Source: Planococcus citri (taxonomy: Eukaryota; Arthropoda; Insecta; Hemiptera; Pseudococcidae). From it: a stretch of 64,000 bases of DNA. The stretch's first letter is position 1; each line of letters starts with the position of its first letter. The translations under genes and the position numbers were made by a program. Of this stretch, positions 31,970 through 44,100 are shown in pieces. Below the pieces are notes generated by a model, which had not been told where the DNA came from, did not search any database, and saw only the letters and a list, made by a program, of their open reading frames with translations. The stretch covers positions 76,471,469 to 76,535,468 of the forward strand of contig NC_088677.1 of the NCBI RefSeq assembly GCF_950023065.1, written 5' to 3'.

Positions 31970-33086
31970 AGGTGAGAAAAGCTTTGTGCAGGATTCAAAT
32001 GACTATACAATACCCTCATGGCTTCGATAGTAATGGGATGAGCTGGATGAGCTGATTCGAACTGTTGTGCTTGTGCAACAATATGTAGTTCTCACTTGTT
32101 TGGGTTCAATAGGGTAAAGCAACTTTGCCTCCTCAAATTTCTGCAGTGTTTTCAATTTCAATAAGTTGATGATCAATTACATGTACAATGGAATTCACTT
32201 GATCATAGTTTGCATATGACACTAGTGCTTCAACTTGATTCCCAATCATAATATTTTCAAGTGTGATACTGTTTTACATGATCTGAGACTACATTTGAAC
32301 TTTTACTTGTTGCTTCTACATATACATATTACATATATTACGCATGTGCAGAAAATTAAATGCATACATATTAAATTTTGGTTATTCTCAATGATCACTA
32401 TTGTGATGCAAATTTGAAAATCAATGCTATTTTAAATACTCAACAAAAATGAAAATACTACTGCTAGCCACACAACTTGTATAAACCAATGAACAAATGT
32501 CTCTGATGGATGTCAAAATACATATTACAACTTACAAGTATAATATTTCACGATTTATCGCTCTAAAAGTGCATTTCAAAAAAAAAAAAATTGATAATAC
32601 ACATTTTTTTAAATTTTATTGTTGAAGACTACAGTCCCCCTCCTGCATAAAATTTCTATAAGTACAATGTTTTCGAGAGATAAATGAGTGAAAAATCAAA
32701 TTTTTTGGTAGGTAATTTTTTTGAAATTAGCAAAATATTTCAGAATCAAGGTGAAAGCTGTTTGAATGTTGTATTTTTAAAGGCGCCTAAAAATGATAAT
32801 TTCTTGTGAGGAAGTTGATGTGGCTTTAATGTTTTACCAATTTTTTGGAAAGATGGAGTTTTCATACTACAGATCTAAGTACCTGCCTGCAATCTGTAAT
32901 TTTGTGAGGAATTAGTCATCAAGGGAATTGCTTTGTCTTGATTCATTTGCACACAGTCATTAAAGATATTGGAAAATTTCAATGGAGAATTTAGCTCGAA
33001 ATAGGTTGAATGAAAAATTCCAAGGTTGAAATGATTTTAGAAATCATCAAATTGCAGTATATTTAATCGTCATTTCATTACATTTT
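31970..33086. other. AT-rich DNA without recognisable genes
   Basis: No repeat family or coding sequence could be supported. A poly-A tract lies at about 32579. The short frame at 32235 has no protein-like features. Confidence 0.4.
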
Positions 33087-33518
33087 TCATTTGTCACACA
33101 CTAAGGTGTTCACAAGTTTTTTGTAAAATGAAATGAACCTTTCACATTGACTGTAACCACTACACAGTTCACAATAAAAATCATAAACATAATTCATACC
33201 TACTGCTATTGAATTTGTCTTATTAGACTTACACATTACATACACAAATGATAAGACGAATATATCTTTCAATTTTGAATATTTGTTCTCAGTGTTGACA
33301 ATTTCTTTATCAATTGCTTTCTCAAATGCGTGTGTCAGAGTTTCATTCATGATGATATTTTTTACAATATTTGCCATAATACACATTGGTAAATCGCGTA
33401 GTGAAGCATTCATGATTTCTTTGAATCTGACCAAACCTTCAGCAATTTCTTTTAGCTTAGCTCTGAATTTGTCCATATCTTGAAGGGCGCTCGGAGTGGT
33501 TTTTAACCTAGCTGCCAA
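33087..33518 (-). CDS. 143-aa open frame of unknown function
   Basis: An uninterrupted frame with a balanced, protein-like composition. The first 60 residues are helical and basic (MDKFRAKLKEIAEGLVRF); the middle has acidic/basic helices (HAFEKAIDKEIVNTENKYSK). The end has a Cys-rich patch (CELCSGYSQCERF). No domain is recognised. It lies among transposon relics, so it is probably part of one of them. No splice partner was identified. Confidence 0.4.
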   Translation of the reverse strand: MAARLKTTPSALQDMDKFRAKLKEIAEGLVRFKEIMNASLRDLPMCIMANIVKNIIMNETLTHAFEKAIDKEIVNTENKYSKLKDIFVLSFVYVMCKSNKTNSIAVGMNYVYDFYCELCSGYSQCERFISFYKKLVNTLVCDK

Positions 33519-33893
33519 ATTAACACATGTTTACAACATTAGCACATTATGCATGGGTGGTCACTGCAGTACAGAAGAGATGATATTTAAGATAATTTGA
33601 AAACTGACAGTTTTGAAAAATGAGGAGGGTCTACCTCATATTTTGAAATAATAAATTGGTAAATATCCAATTTCTGTAAATTTATCATCTCATCTCATTC
33701 ACCTCTATTCTAGCGGCTGGTACTATACAATTACCTATTTGAGCTACGTTAAAAATTAGTTAAAAACTTGTAAGTAATACAATGAAAAACCTTAAAATTA
33801 CGCTGAAAAAGAGTCGAGAGCTTGAAATACAATTACAAAATATGTCGAAAAACGTTTAAAATGCTTAAAAAACTAAAAAGAAAATCATAAAAT

Positions 33894-35376
33894 TCACACA
33901 AAATTGTTAAGTTTTGGCACGTCATACACATATTTACCATTTTGGTGGGAAATCACCTTTGGAGTGACAATTTTGCCATAGACATTTCTCCAGTAGTAGT
34001 CTGCTTTATCGATTTTAGCTGGCCACCTCCAGCCTCTCTTACCATTTTTCTCCAAACATTTCACCTCTATGGTGTCGTCGTCCATAGTAACGATCTGTCC
34101 AGGATATTTATTGTCGATTTCAGGACAGATCACCAACATAAAATCATCAATGTTGTATCCGTTCTCATTTTTTTTTCATTCAGTGATGTTTCTGCAGGAG
34201 TTCTGAAATTTTAGAAGTTCATTATAAAATTTTCCACTTTTTAGTTTAAATTTACCCCGTTCATTTTAATTTCCCCCCTCAAAATTTCAATACTTACCAC
34301 ATTCTGAAATACTACCCCTGAAGTGGACGGCTCGCAATCTATTTCAAAAATTGGCTCAGGCACAGGTTCGTTAATGGTTGGTAGGTACAGGCTCTTCAAT
34401 TACAGGCACACCCTCTTCAATTACTGGTACAAAATCATCAATCAACTATTCTCGTAATTTACTGGCAATAAAGTTAAAATTGATGGATCCTCTTCATTGG
34501 ATGATCCAACTTCCAGATTCTGAGTTTCTTGACCATTTATCTCCGATAGCAATTCACCTAATCCATCCAGTTCTAAAATAATAATAAAAAAATAAAACTA
34601 GAGAAACTTAAAATAATGATAGATCAATAAAAAAAATAAAACCTCAAAATTTAGTTTCACAACCACTTTTGAGAAGTATTGCCAATTCGAGAATTTTTTT
34701 TTGAAGACATTGAAAAATATAAAAATTATGCCAACAAGCCAACATCAATGATAATGTGCTAATTTTTTTTTATAATTTTGAAGCGATTTTTGCCACTTGA
34801 TAAAAAATAGTAAAGGAAAACAAAACGATCTTTTTTCTGTGCTCATTTTATGAACAATTTGAATTAATAGGTAAGTACTAAAATATTCGAAACATTGATG
34901 AAAAATTGAGACAAAATAATTGCCAGCAGTTTGGTTTTCACCAACACTTTTTTCGAGCTATTTAAATACTTTTCTATTTATTTTACCCCTAACATGTTGG
35001 AAATTCAATTCTCCGGGTTTCTTGCACTTTTACTCCATTTTTGTAGAAAAATGATTTCAAAAAACGAAAATAATGTCAAAATTTGAATTTATTTTCCAAA
35101 AAATTGAAAAATTTTGATGCTTAATATTTTTTTCCCTTTGCACAATTTCCAAGTCCATTTTGATAAAAAATTGAGACCAAAAAATATAATGATTGATGGA
35201 AAAAAATGAATTCAAAGCTCCTGAATCAAAAAAACAAACAGTCTCAAATGTTTTAAATAACATTGGGGGAAAAAAACAAGCAAAAAGTTGATAATGAATC
35301 CATTTATTTTGTACTTACCTTGCAGTATTGCATTTACCTTTCCATCATCTACAAAACTGAATTCTTGATTATCCAT
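33894..35376 (-). pseudogene. Three-exon transposon-type gene, degenerate
   Basis: Exon 1 (35376-35319) begins MDNQEFSFVDDGKVNAILQ with a GTAAG donor. Exon 2 (34572-34299) continues in phase with ELDGLGELLSEINGQ and an acidic Pro-Glu stretch (EEPVPT, NEPVPEP). Exon 3 (34202-33894) ends in a small domain with YPGQIV....D...V.C, KRGWRWP and a Y-x3-V basic tail. This C-terminal domain (YPG.V...... V.C...... W.WP) is one I associate with the ends of DDE-like proteins of insect and cnidarian mobile elements. Exon 2 has at least one stop and a frame change, and the exon 3 phase does not match, so the gene is broken. Confidence 0.45.
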
Positions 35377-35996
35377 TTTTTTTATACAAAGAAAAAAATC
35401 ACAATTGATGAATAAATATTGCAGTATGCACTAAACAAACTTATCTAAGATTACCCACAGTGTGGATATTAACAAATACAAATTATCCCTATTTATGGGA
35501 TATTACTGAACTAAATTGAAACTAAAAACAAACAAACGAATAGTACCTACTTAAGTACTAAAATGAAGGTTGCAAATGCTAGAAAGAGTGATGCTCATGA
35601 ATGTGTATTTACACAATGCAAACGCACTATCACGTTGGATGGGTTACCAAAATGTCAGTAGGAAAACTAACAAACAAAATAAAACCAATGTGAACTTGAA
35701 ATTTTTAAATTTTATTTGATTAATTAACAAATTACTAAACGAATTGAAAAGCTATGGATACATACTTAAAAACTTGATGCAAAAACATATTTTCAACAAA
35801 AACGTTGGCTTTAAGAGCCAAACAAAACAAGGCAGCATTGCCTCAGAAACAATCGGCAATTACATGTAATTTTGAGGATTGTAAATAACAAAAAAAAAAA
35901 AAGGAAAAGGACGCCTTACCTGCGGATTTGAGGATCCCAATTTACAAGTCGTGTGGCGGTGTAAATACTCCTATACTTTCAACATTTTTGGGTAAC
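35377..35996. other. AT-rich DNA without recognisable genes
   Basis: Nothing supported. A poly-A tract at about 35889 ends just before the left border of duplication A copy 2. Confidence 0.4.
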
Positions 35997-36131
35997 ATAT
36001 GGCATGATCCAATTGGAAATGTACCGCCACCCCCCCCCCCCTTGGATGTGCTACATTATTTTAAAAATAACAAAGTCATTTATAACCACAAGGCAACTCA
36101 GAGATTGAATTCTGTAAATTGTGGACACTAG
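35997..36131 (+). pseudogene. Adenain/Polinton-like protease, truncated copy 2
   Basis: This begins inside the aspartate motif (IWHDPIGN) and lacks the histidine motif. It has the same NSVNCGH and TAG stop as 25910-26275, and the same continuation CLKFLIKL after the stop. A C-run lengthens the proline stretch to PPPPPP. It marks the left border of duplication A copy 2. Confidence 0.65.
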
Positions 36132-36354
36132 TGTTTAAAATTTTTAATAAAATTGAATATTAGCAAGAATGAACTGCCCATGATTATCAATCAATTCACA
36201 AATTAAAATATTACCAACCATACAAAATTTGAAAATGTCCAACTTATTTTTATTAAGTAGTATTTAATGTTCATTATTCAACACAAAAAAATGGATATTT
36301 CAATTTATAGTGAGATCAATAATGCTGCCTTCTGTGGTTTCCACATTTTCACTG

Positions 36355-37403
36355 TCATCTCATTTCACCTTTACCAAATCCATGGGCTCATCTTGATTTT
36401 CATTATTTATGTGAACTTCTTGCTCTGTAAAAAAAAAACGTTAATAAATCTCAAAAAAGTTAAAAAAAAAAAAATACTAAAAAATCATTATGAAACACAA
36501 ATGAGTGGGTCTAGGTAGGTAAATAAAAAAACTCACTTTGATGAAGATCTTTTTTATCATCCTCTTTTTTGATTTCATTTTGTTGTTCCTTGTGTTTACT
36601 GTCTATCATCTCCTCCCAAAAATACTGTATACGTTGCTCTAGTCCACTATTACTGCCATCTTCTGTAAAAAAATAAAATAAAAAAATGAAAATACATGTA
36701 GTTGATAAAATTCACCATTTAAATTAACATACCTTAGTAAGTATTTGATAAATAAATAAGTATTTAAATATTTTTTTAAAAAATGAAAAAAAAATTAACT
36801 CACCAATCATATTACGTATCAGATTGCTAAAAGTGTCTTCTAATGTGGACTCCATGGTCCATGGTATTTGATCTCAAGGTTTCATTTCTTGAAATTTGGA
36901 AATCAAATAATCCAACTCTATATGATATTTCTGCCTACAAGTGTGTATCATTTACACCTACTCACTCACCAGCATTGCTAATTTATTTGTAGCAGTTGAT
37001 ATTTTATCATTCATTTCCTTGAAATAGCTTCCTATTTCAATGTTTCGTTTTCTTCTACTTTGAACATCAATATCCAGATAATTCAACTTCTGTTCGGACC
37101 AGCTCGTGCTATGACCCTGGTACGATGTCAAATTTGTTTTCATATTGAAATCGAATAGAATGGGATCTGGAGCAACAATTTGACTATTAAAATATCTGAA
37201 TTGAATAATTTTGTTAAATAATTATTAAAAATATTTTCAATACTAGTTCTTACCGGACATGTTGATTTAAAAAAATTAAATTTGCATAAAAACTGGTGAA
37301 GAGCTTGAGTACCTATTCCACTGTGAGGTATACCAAACACTGATGAAAACGATTGAAAAGCAGAGCATTTTGAACCCACAAAATTGCCATTCACATTCAC
37401 CAA
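36355..37403 (-). CDS. Spliced gene of unknown function, copy 2
   Basis: Exon blocks are: 37403 to about 37253, starting MVNVNGNFVGSKCSAFQSF and ending FFKSTCP before a GTAAGA donor; about 37194-36970 (QIVAPDPILFDFNMKTN ... NDKISTATNKLAML) with a GTGAGT donor; about 36935-36805 (YHIELDYLISKFQEMKP, TGA, then IPWTMESTLEDTFSNL); about 36664-36540 (EDGSNSGLEQRIQYFWEEM ... KKEDDKKDLHQ), open here but frameshifted in copy 1; and about 36424-36355 (EQEVHINNENQDEPMDLVKVK, stop). The TGA in the third block occurs in both copies, so either the first protein ends there or the common ancestor was already broken. No domain recognised; acidic/coiled composition. Confidence 0.45.
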
Positions 37404-37870
37404 GAATTATCAGTTATTCACCTTTCACATACCTAATCATAATAGGTAGGTACCTTATGGAATGAAACACCTAAATAAAAATACAATAAAATATTAATTC
37501 TGTAAATTGGATCGAATGATTGATCAACTACCTAAATACATTATAGGTAAATATCATCTTGTTTAATATCACACAAATTTTATATGCAACCTTATAACTG
37601 CATTTTACCTGCAGATTCCATTCCATTCATCTTACAATTCAATCAATGCGAACTCAAGTGTCATTAAAAATATGTACATAGAATCTGTCACATCACCTTA
37701 CACAAAAATTTAGGTTCTTACATACCTAATTTTATAAAACAACTTTGTAAGTGCATTTTATTCTGCATACCTATATTTACATTTATACAATATAAAAAAA
37801 ATTGTATAAATAAAACCCAAGAATAAGAGAAAAAACACTCACTACTATTTGATTTGTTGTATGTATGAAC

Positions 37871-38429
37871 AGTTTGAAATTTGAAGCTGTTCTGACACCT
37901 TATTTTAGCAATGAATTTAAGACGTTTTAATATTCCCCCTTTCCCTCTTTTTTGTCATGTTATGACTGATCTGATATACCTATCCTAATTCATAGCAATT
38001 GTGACTTCCTTTGACTACAGAAAATTTTATACTGCAATTATTTCAGTGGAAAAATTTTTCTTGCCAAAATTATGGCTCAGTCATACTTCAATTTAATTAG
38101 AACTGCTCTGGTGGAAAAAAAATGTGTACTTACATTGTTATTGATGTTCATTTTTGAATTCAGCTTTCTTACTATTGCACTTGATTCCAGAGCCTGTATT
38201 TAGAAAAAAAAAACATTAATTTTTTGAAAAATAAAGCAGTTTTATTTTTAGGTAGTAGCATTTTTTCAACAAAAAAAGCAGTACTTTTTCGTAATTTTTT
38301 TAAAAAAGAATTTTCGTTTTCAGGAAGTATCACTTTTTTAAAAAACTAAGCATTGTAATTTTTTTAAAAAAGCATTTTGGTACACATTATTTTTTGAAAA
38401 AAAGCATTATTATTTTTTCAACTACACTA
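37871..38429. repeat. A/T filling with 'aaaaaagcattttt' repeats, left flank of the foldback
   Basis: From about 38200 the sequence repeats 'ttttttaaaaaagcattttt' phrases. The block 'tttcgttttcaggaagtatcacttttttaaaaaac' at about 38305-38345 recurs at about 39575-39610 on the other side of the foldback, so the foldback is flanked by direct copies of the same low-complexity sequence. No coding sequence. Confidence 0.6.
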
Positions 38430-39514
38430 ACAAGGGAACTACCTGAACCGGCAGAAACGAAAATGAACGAATCAAAGCTAGATCGAAAGGGGACCATCTC
38501 AGGACCCCAAATCCAAAATTTCAAGTGCTAAAGTTGATTTCTCGATTTTTGGTGAATTTTTGAAAATTGAAAAATCCGAAAAATTATCAATTAATACCAA
38601 AAATAGAAAATATTGATGAAAAATGGAATTTTCTCGGGAAGTGGCTCAGATGGTGTCCCTAACTCATTTACGACTATCGAAATTCGTAAAACCTCAATTC
38701 CAGTCATTCTGGAGCCTCCAGCGATTTTTTATCATTTCTCCAGAAACTTGAAATTGCTGTGGAACGGCTAAAAATCAACTTTAGCACAAATAACTTTATT
38801 TGGGGACTATGTGGGTTGCCTTTAACCATTTTTTGCGGTTGTCGCGAAAATCGGCGTCTGCCGGTTCAGATGTGTATTTTTGGCCACTGGAAAAAAATGA
38901 CAAAATTTGGAAATGTTAACGGATGCTCCAGAATGGTCGAAATGGAGGTTTCACCTATTCGGAACGTCGAAAATAGGCCAGAGCTCGATTTCGGATACGT
39001 AACATCGCAAAAGATGGAATATTTGACATTTTCAAATTTTGTCATTTTTCCAGTGGTCAAAAATACACATCTGAACCGGCAGACGCCGATTTTCGCGACA
39101 ACCGCAAAAAATGGTTAAAGGCAACCCACATAGTCCCCAAATAAAGTTATTTGTGCTAAAGTTGATTTTTAGCCGTTCCACAGCAATTTCAAGTTTCTGG
39201 AGAAATGATGAAAAATCGCTGGAGGCTCCAGAATGACTGGAATTGAGGTTTTACGAATTTCGATAGTCGTAAATGAGTTAGGGACACCATCTGAGCCACT
39301 TCCCGAGAAAATTCCATTTTTCATCAATATTTTCTATTTTTGGTATTATGTAATTGATAATTTTTCGGATTTTTCAAGTTTCAAAAATTCACCAAAAATC
39401 GAGAAATCAACTTTAGCACTTGAAATTTTGGATTTGGGGTCCTGAGGTGGTCCCCTTTCAATCTAGCTTTGATTCGTTCATTTTCGTTTCTGCCGGTTCA
39501 GGTAGTTCCCTTGT
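38430..39514. repeat. 1085-bp foldback with near-perfect arms of about 490 bp
   Basis: It begins ACAAGGGAACTACCTGAACC and ends with its reverse complement. The arms pair almost without gaps from both ends (cggcagaaacgaaaatgaac, aaaggggaccatctcaggac, cacatagtccccaaataaag and so on). Only about 100 bp in the centre (about 38922-39020) does not pair. Within each arm CCGGCAGA recurs, so the element also contains internal repeats. The reading frame at 38759-39118 follows the palindrome and is not a gene. No clear target duplication was found. A transcript from either strand would form a very long hairpin. Confidence 0.9.
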
Positions 39515-40085
39515 AAGTAGTAACATTTTTCAAAAAAAATCAGCATTTTTTCGTAATTTTAAAAAAAAGTATTTTTGTTTTCAGGAAGTATCACTTTTTT
39601 AAAAAACAAAACATCGTGATTTTTTTAAAAGAAGCATTTTGGTGCTTACATATAATTTGAAAAAAAAATACATTTTGATTTTCAGATGTAGAATTTTTCC
39701 AAAAAAAAATGAAGCATCGTAATTTTTTTAAAAATAGCATCACCTGATTTTTATAAAAACAATCCTGGTCTTGTTAATTCTTGAAGTCTTTTTTCTGCTC
39801 TTATTATCCTCTGAATCACCTCGTTAATTGCAGGAGTAGTTGATTCTTCCCGCTTATACATATAATACTTACACCAATTATTTAAAAAAAGCAGTATGGG
39901 TTTTTTTTTAAAAAAAAGCACTAAGTCCCTTTTTGTGAACACATCTCCAGTCTGTTCATGCGACCGGTTTCATACACAAATATGTCTGTTATGCTAATCA
40001 CGATCGTGTGGACGAATATCGAGATTTTTAAAACTACTGTATGAGTGAGAGATGGGAAGTAGATGTCACATCATGTAGAAAAAAA
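39515..40085. repeat. A/T filling, right flank of the foldback
   Basis: Direct copy of part of the left flank (from about 39525: 'attttttcgtaatttt', 'ttttcaggaagtatcactttttt', 'aagcattttggtgc'), then unassigned AT-rich DNA. Confidence 0.5.
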
Positions 40086-40091
40086 ACCAGT

Positions 40092-40560
40092 CTAAAAACC
40101 ACTTATTCGATGATCGTGAAGCGCTATGTCATGAGCGGGGTGAGAGGGAACGTATCTTTGTTGCCTAAAACCGAAATATAAATGTAGATACAATGATCGC
40201 CGTTCTAGTTTTTTTTCCCATGAGTTTATTTGACGAAAGTGAAAGAGAGCCTGTAGAATCCCAACGCGAGTGACAAGGACAAATGCGGAAAATTGATGAA
40301 AAATGAAACTCTGGCATCGAAAAAAACCAGCAGGGGCGGGGGGACGGACGTCGCCTAAAACCACTTATTCGCGAGCATTTTATCGCTACCATGCAAAAAT
40401 ATGTACCAGATACCTACTGTTTAGTTTTTTTCCCACAAATTTATTCGACGCAAGCGAATGCGGAAATTTTTCTCTTGATGAAACAATTCGAGCATCCCGG
40501 CGCGATCATGTGCAAAGGGGGGGGTAAGGAGGGACGCATCGTGTCTGTAGAAAAACCGGT
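40092..40560. repeat. Tandem duplication of a roughly 200-bp GC-richer unit
   Basis: Two direct, diverged units. Unit one (about 40092-40270) has aaaaccacttattcg, gtgaagcgctatgtcatg, and 'ttttttcccatgagtttatttgacgaaagtgaaagag'. Unit two (about 40356-40530) has aaaaccacttattcg, gagcattttatcgctacc, and 'tttttttcccacaaatttattcgacgcaagcgaatg'. A G-run follows at about 40517. GC content is visibly higher than the surroundings. The overlapping frames on both strands reflect this composition. Confidence 0.55.
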
Positions 40561-40814
40561 GGATACAAAGGTGAAAGAATTTTCATCGTGTGCAAATTCA
40601 TTCACTTTATTTACTTCAATTAGAATTCAATTGTTTGTATTAGGTATTTTGCAAATCAAATTTAATATCTCAAACATCAATTATGAGTACCTAGGTATAC
40701 ATGGACATAAGACACATGTGTGGGTACTAACTGTTTCTTTAGCTTTAGCTACAGTGTTTTCAAAATCCTGAAAACTCTCTTGTTCATGCTGCAAAATCTT
40801 CAAGCGAAATTCTA

Positions 40815-41162
40815 TTAATATACATTCCTCAACAGCCTAAAAAATACAGTAATTTGAATAACTTTCAAAAACTCCAACTTACTGTCCAGAACGAATGGAT
40901 AGAATCGATTCTTTGATAAATGGTATGGCAGGTCGGCGCGTTCGATGCGGCCACCTACACGGATAAGTCCCTTTTCAAGAAAAGGAGACAATGACGTGAG
41001 TCTACTGCGACTTGGAAGAGGTTGCTTGGCGTTTAGCTTGTCGAATTCCTTCGGGTAGGTTTCGTGTTGAGCCTTCCCGCCTAATTGATTTATGAAATCT
41101 CTTTTATAGTTGTCTATAAAGTAATCATCAGGAAAGGATAAGTCTGCCAGCAAAATTGTCAA
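40815..41162 (-). pseudogene. BEL/Pao retrotransposon fragment (integrase N-terminal region)
   Basis: A 115-aa frame containing SPFLEKGLIRVGGRIERADL followed by LPYHLSKNRFYPFVLDSK. The phrase (L/S)PFLD..GL.RVGGR...A.L....K.P.ILP is the conserved stretch just before the H2C2 zinc-binding part of Pao integrases. The H2C2 motif itself and the catalytic DDE core are not found, and no LTR was seen close by. A short truncated fragment. Confidence 0.75.
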
Positions 41163-44100
41163 ATTTTTTTTTCAACAAATTTTCTAATTAGGATACATTT
41201 ATGTGGGAAAAATGTCCTAATATGCTTCATGCGCGTAACAGAAAATGACAACTACATCACAGTTGTTCACCTGGAAGTAATTCAGAAATGATACACCCCC
41301 AATATACATAAGTAGTTTATAGTGGCTGTAGAAAAGTTCCTCAGAAAAGTTGAATGCATAGATTCAAATGAAGGTATTTATATGTAGGTACTTTCCATGG
41401 AATTTTTCCAAACTTGGAAAATTCAACAAATTCAACTCTTTATCAAAGTGAATTATCATCACAATTTATAAGAAATTACCTACTGAGTGCTACATCAAAT
41501 GAAGTGTAGCTCATCCAGCTGACTTGGATTGTTTTACCTACGTTGTTGACAGTTCCTCTCTTGCTCTCTTCTTCTCTCTACTTCTTGCTCTGGCGTTCTT
41601 TCTCCCGTCCTCGTTCTTGATTTCGGCGCTCCGGATCCGCGTTTGCCATCTTCTGGACTCTGAAAAAAATGCTGACATGTAGAATAAACTATATGTTTAT
41701 GTACATGTGTACGTACATAATAATTATGCATGATATATTAAATACTTGTATGTACATAATATAAGTATTATACAGTATACTTAATGTAGGTAAATCAATG
41801 ATTATGAATTGTTTTTTTTTGGACTCTTTTTCATAAGATATTGAGTAAGGGAGAATGAAGATGTGTTAACGGTAAAGGTAGTTACTGTTGTTTCGGAGTT
41901 AATAGGGAAAAGGAAGAATAAGAAAAGGAATTGTTGCCGCCAGATTTCTCGATCTTGCTGTAATTTGCACCGGTTCTTTCAGCTCTACCAGTTTGTCTGG
42001 CATGGTCGTAATGGCATGGACTTCAGGTAATCTAATAAATTGTTCGTAAATGGCTGCTCGTTCAATTGGGATCCATTGGATATTCATTGACTTATTATCC
42101 GCAACTACAAATCCCTTGCATAGCGTCCCATTTTGCTCCTATTTCATTTTTCAAAAATTTGAAAGTTTATTATGGCTCCTCATTAAAAGTAGGGTAAGAA
42201 CACATTATGATTCACTCTTAACTGAACAAAAATAACTAAATCTTAAAGAAAAAATGGAAACAATAATTACGTACATAATTAAGGAGATATTATAATTGGA
42301 GCATCTTGATCCAATATTGTGTTTTGAATTTTCACATTCCACAACTTTGGATGACTTACTCCTAATCACCATAGTAATGAAAACATTTCAGTGGTACTTG
42401 AAACACATTTCAAATATTTTTTTATCCATTAATATTGTAGAATAATGCCAACTTGAAAATTTTAGAACTATTTCCAATGTATAGAGCTATTTATTGCTTA
42501 CACATATTTTAGTTCTAAATATTTTTTTAATTTAAAAAAAAAATTATTTACTACATTACTCTCAACTTGAACAATATAATTGTAAATATTAAAATTATGT
42601 AAGAACACATTATGATTCACTATTTACTTAAACAAAAATTAACCAAATCTTAAAGAAAAAAATCAAAATAATACTTAATTGTAAAGTATGGATCCATTTT
42701 GTTGAAACTCACAAAATGAAACTAACACTTGACTAAATGATGACAATACTGCAACTAAATTCAATTTTCTGTTTGCTGGTAATTTTGCCTGTTGTATTTT
42801 CTTCTCTGCTTGGCCATCGCCCATTAGGAATCCCCCCTGGTTTGATTTTATTGGTGAGAATATGTATTCACCAATGGATTGCCATAGCACAGTAATTGGC
42901 TTTTCAGTTTTCTTGATCTTCCTCCTCCATAATATCTTTCATTACTGTCTCTTCTAGAGCTGTCTCACATTTTGCAAACTCTGAATCCTTTTCATATCTC
43001 ATGGTTATCCTCAGTCTGGCCTATTTTCACCATTGCGATTTGTCCTTCTGGAGGCACGTACTGGAGTTGACTCTATAGAAAGTTCCTCAACAATGATCTT
43101 CTGTTCTCACCTAAAATTTTTACTTTTCAATTGAAAACTACATAGTTGATGATTTAAATGAGGAACATCAATTGTTTTGGGTTCTTTGACACAAATTAAG
43201 AAAATAAGACAAACAATTTAAATTATTTATTAATATTATACCGAATACATTGATACGCAGTTTCCCCATTTATAGGCTTTGTGTAGAAGTTTTCAGTAAC
43301 TATACTATGGTTCCCGTGGATTCACAAAGAGCATAATCGCCTACTCTTGTTATTTCATTGTAATTTGTTTTTTCTGGCATATCATCCCATTGAATAACGC
43401 TGATTACAGGTGGCGGTCTTGATGCTGGCAAATAAGCATTATAGAATTATATTGCAGATTTATTTTTCCACTACATCATGTGTTTTTTAATAAAACTGTG
43501 GTATTCATATGGCGTAATGTCCTCCTCTTCTGAACCAACAGCTACTGTGGTAAATATTAGGTGTATCATTATTGTTGCAATTATGATTACTTGGGTCATC
43601 ATGTCCTTAAAGCAAATCAAAAATTTCATTAGTACCTGTAGTGTTTAAATACAAAAAAAGATGTAGGTAGCTCTGGTAGCTGAAGTTATCCACACCCACA
43701 ATAAAATGCACACCACTGATATAGGCACACTGGCACAGTCCAGCCACACTATAAAAAACCTAACTTCATAATTCCTGTAAATTAGTTGTAAGTACACATT
43801 AAACATTGATTCATATCCGGAATCGTCATACTGAAAGTGAGATAGTTCACTAGCAATCTAATTTTTTGTACTCGCTGAAATCAGACGTAATGCTAGATGA
43901 ATTTTCTCGGTGTGAAGGAAATTGTCAAATTTTGACAATTTTATGCAGAGAATCTCCAATAAAAAAAAATCCTATGCGATAACAGGCAGTTTCACTTTTT
44001 CAGATTTATTAGTCGATCGATTTCTCAGTCGTTGTCTGAATTTGTTGCGGACAAATATTTTGTGAAGAAGAATTATTTTCCCGAGTATATTTTTTTTTAA

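Larger units (their letters stand above)
35997..37870. repeat. Segmental duplication A, copy 2 (empty site for the 1.37-kb element)
   Basis: Corresponds to 26063-29170. At about 36198 it reads caaattaaaatattacc where copy 1 carries the CAGGGTGTCTAAC element and a duplicated ATTAA. It therefore preserves the pre-insertion sequence and fixes the target duplication as ATTAA. Confidence 0.85.

Noticed and set aside
38759..39118. 119-aa open frame in the foldback
   Set aside because: It follows the palindrome; its two halves are coded by complementary arms and there is no independent protein-like signal.
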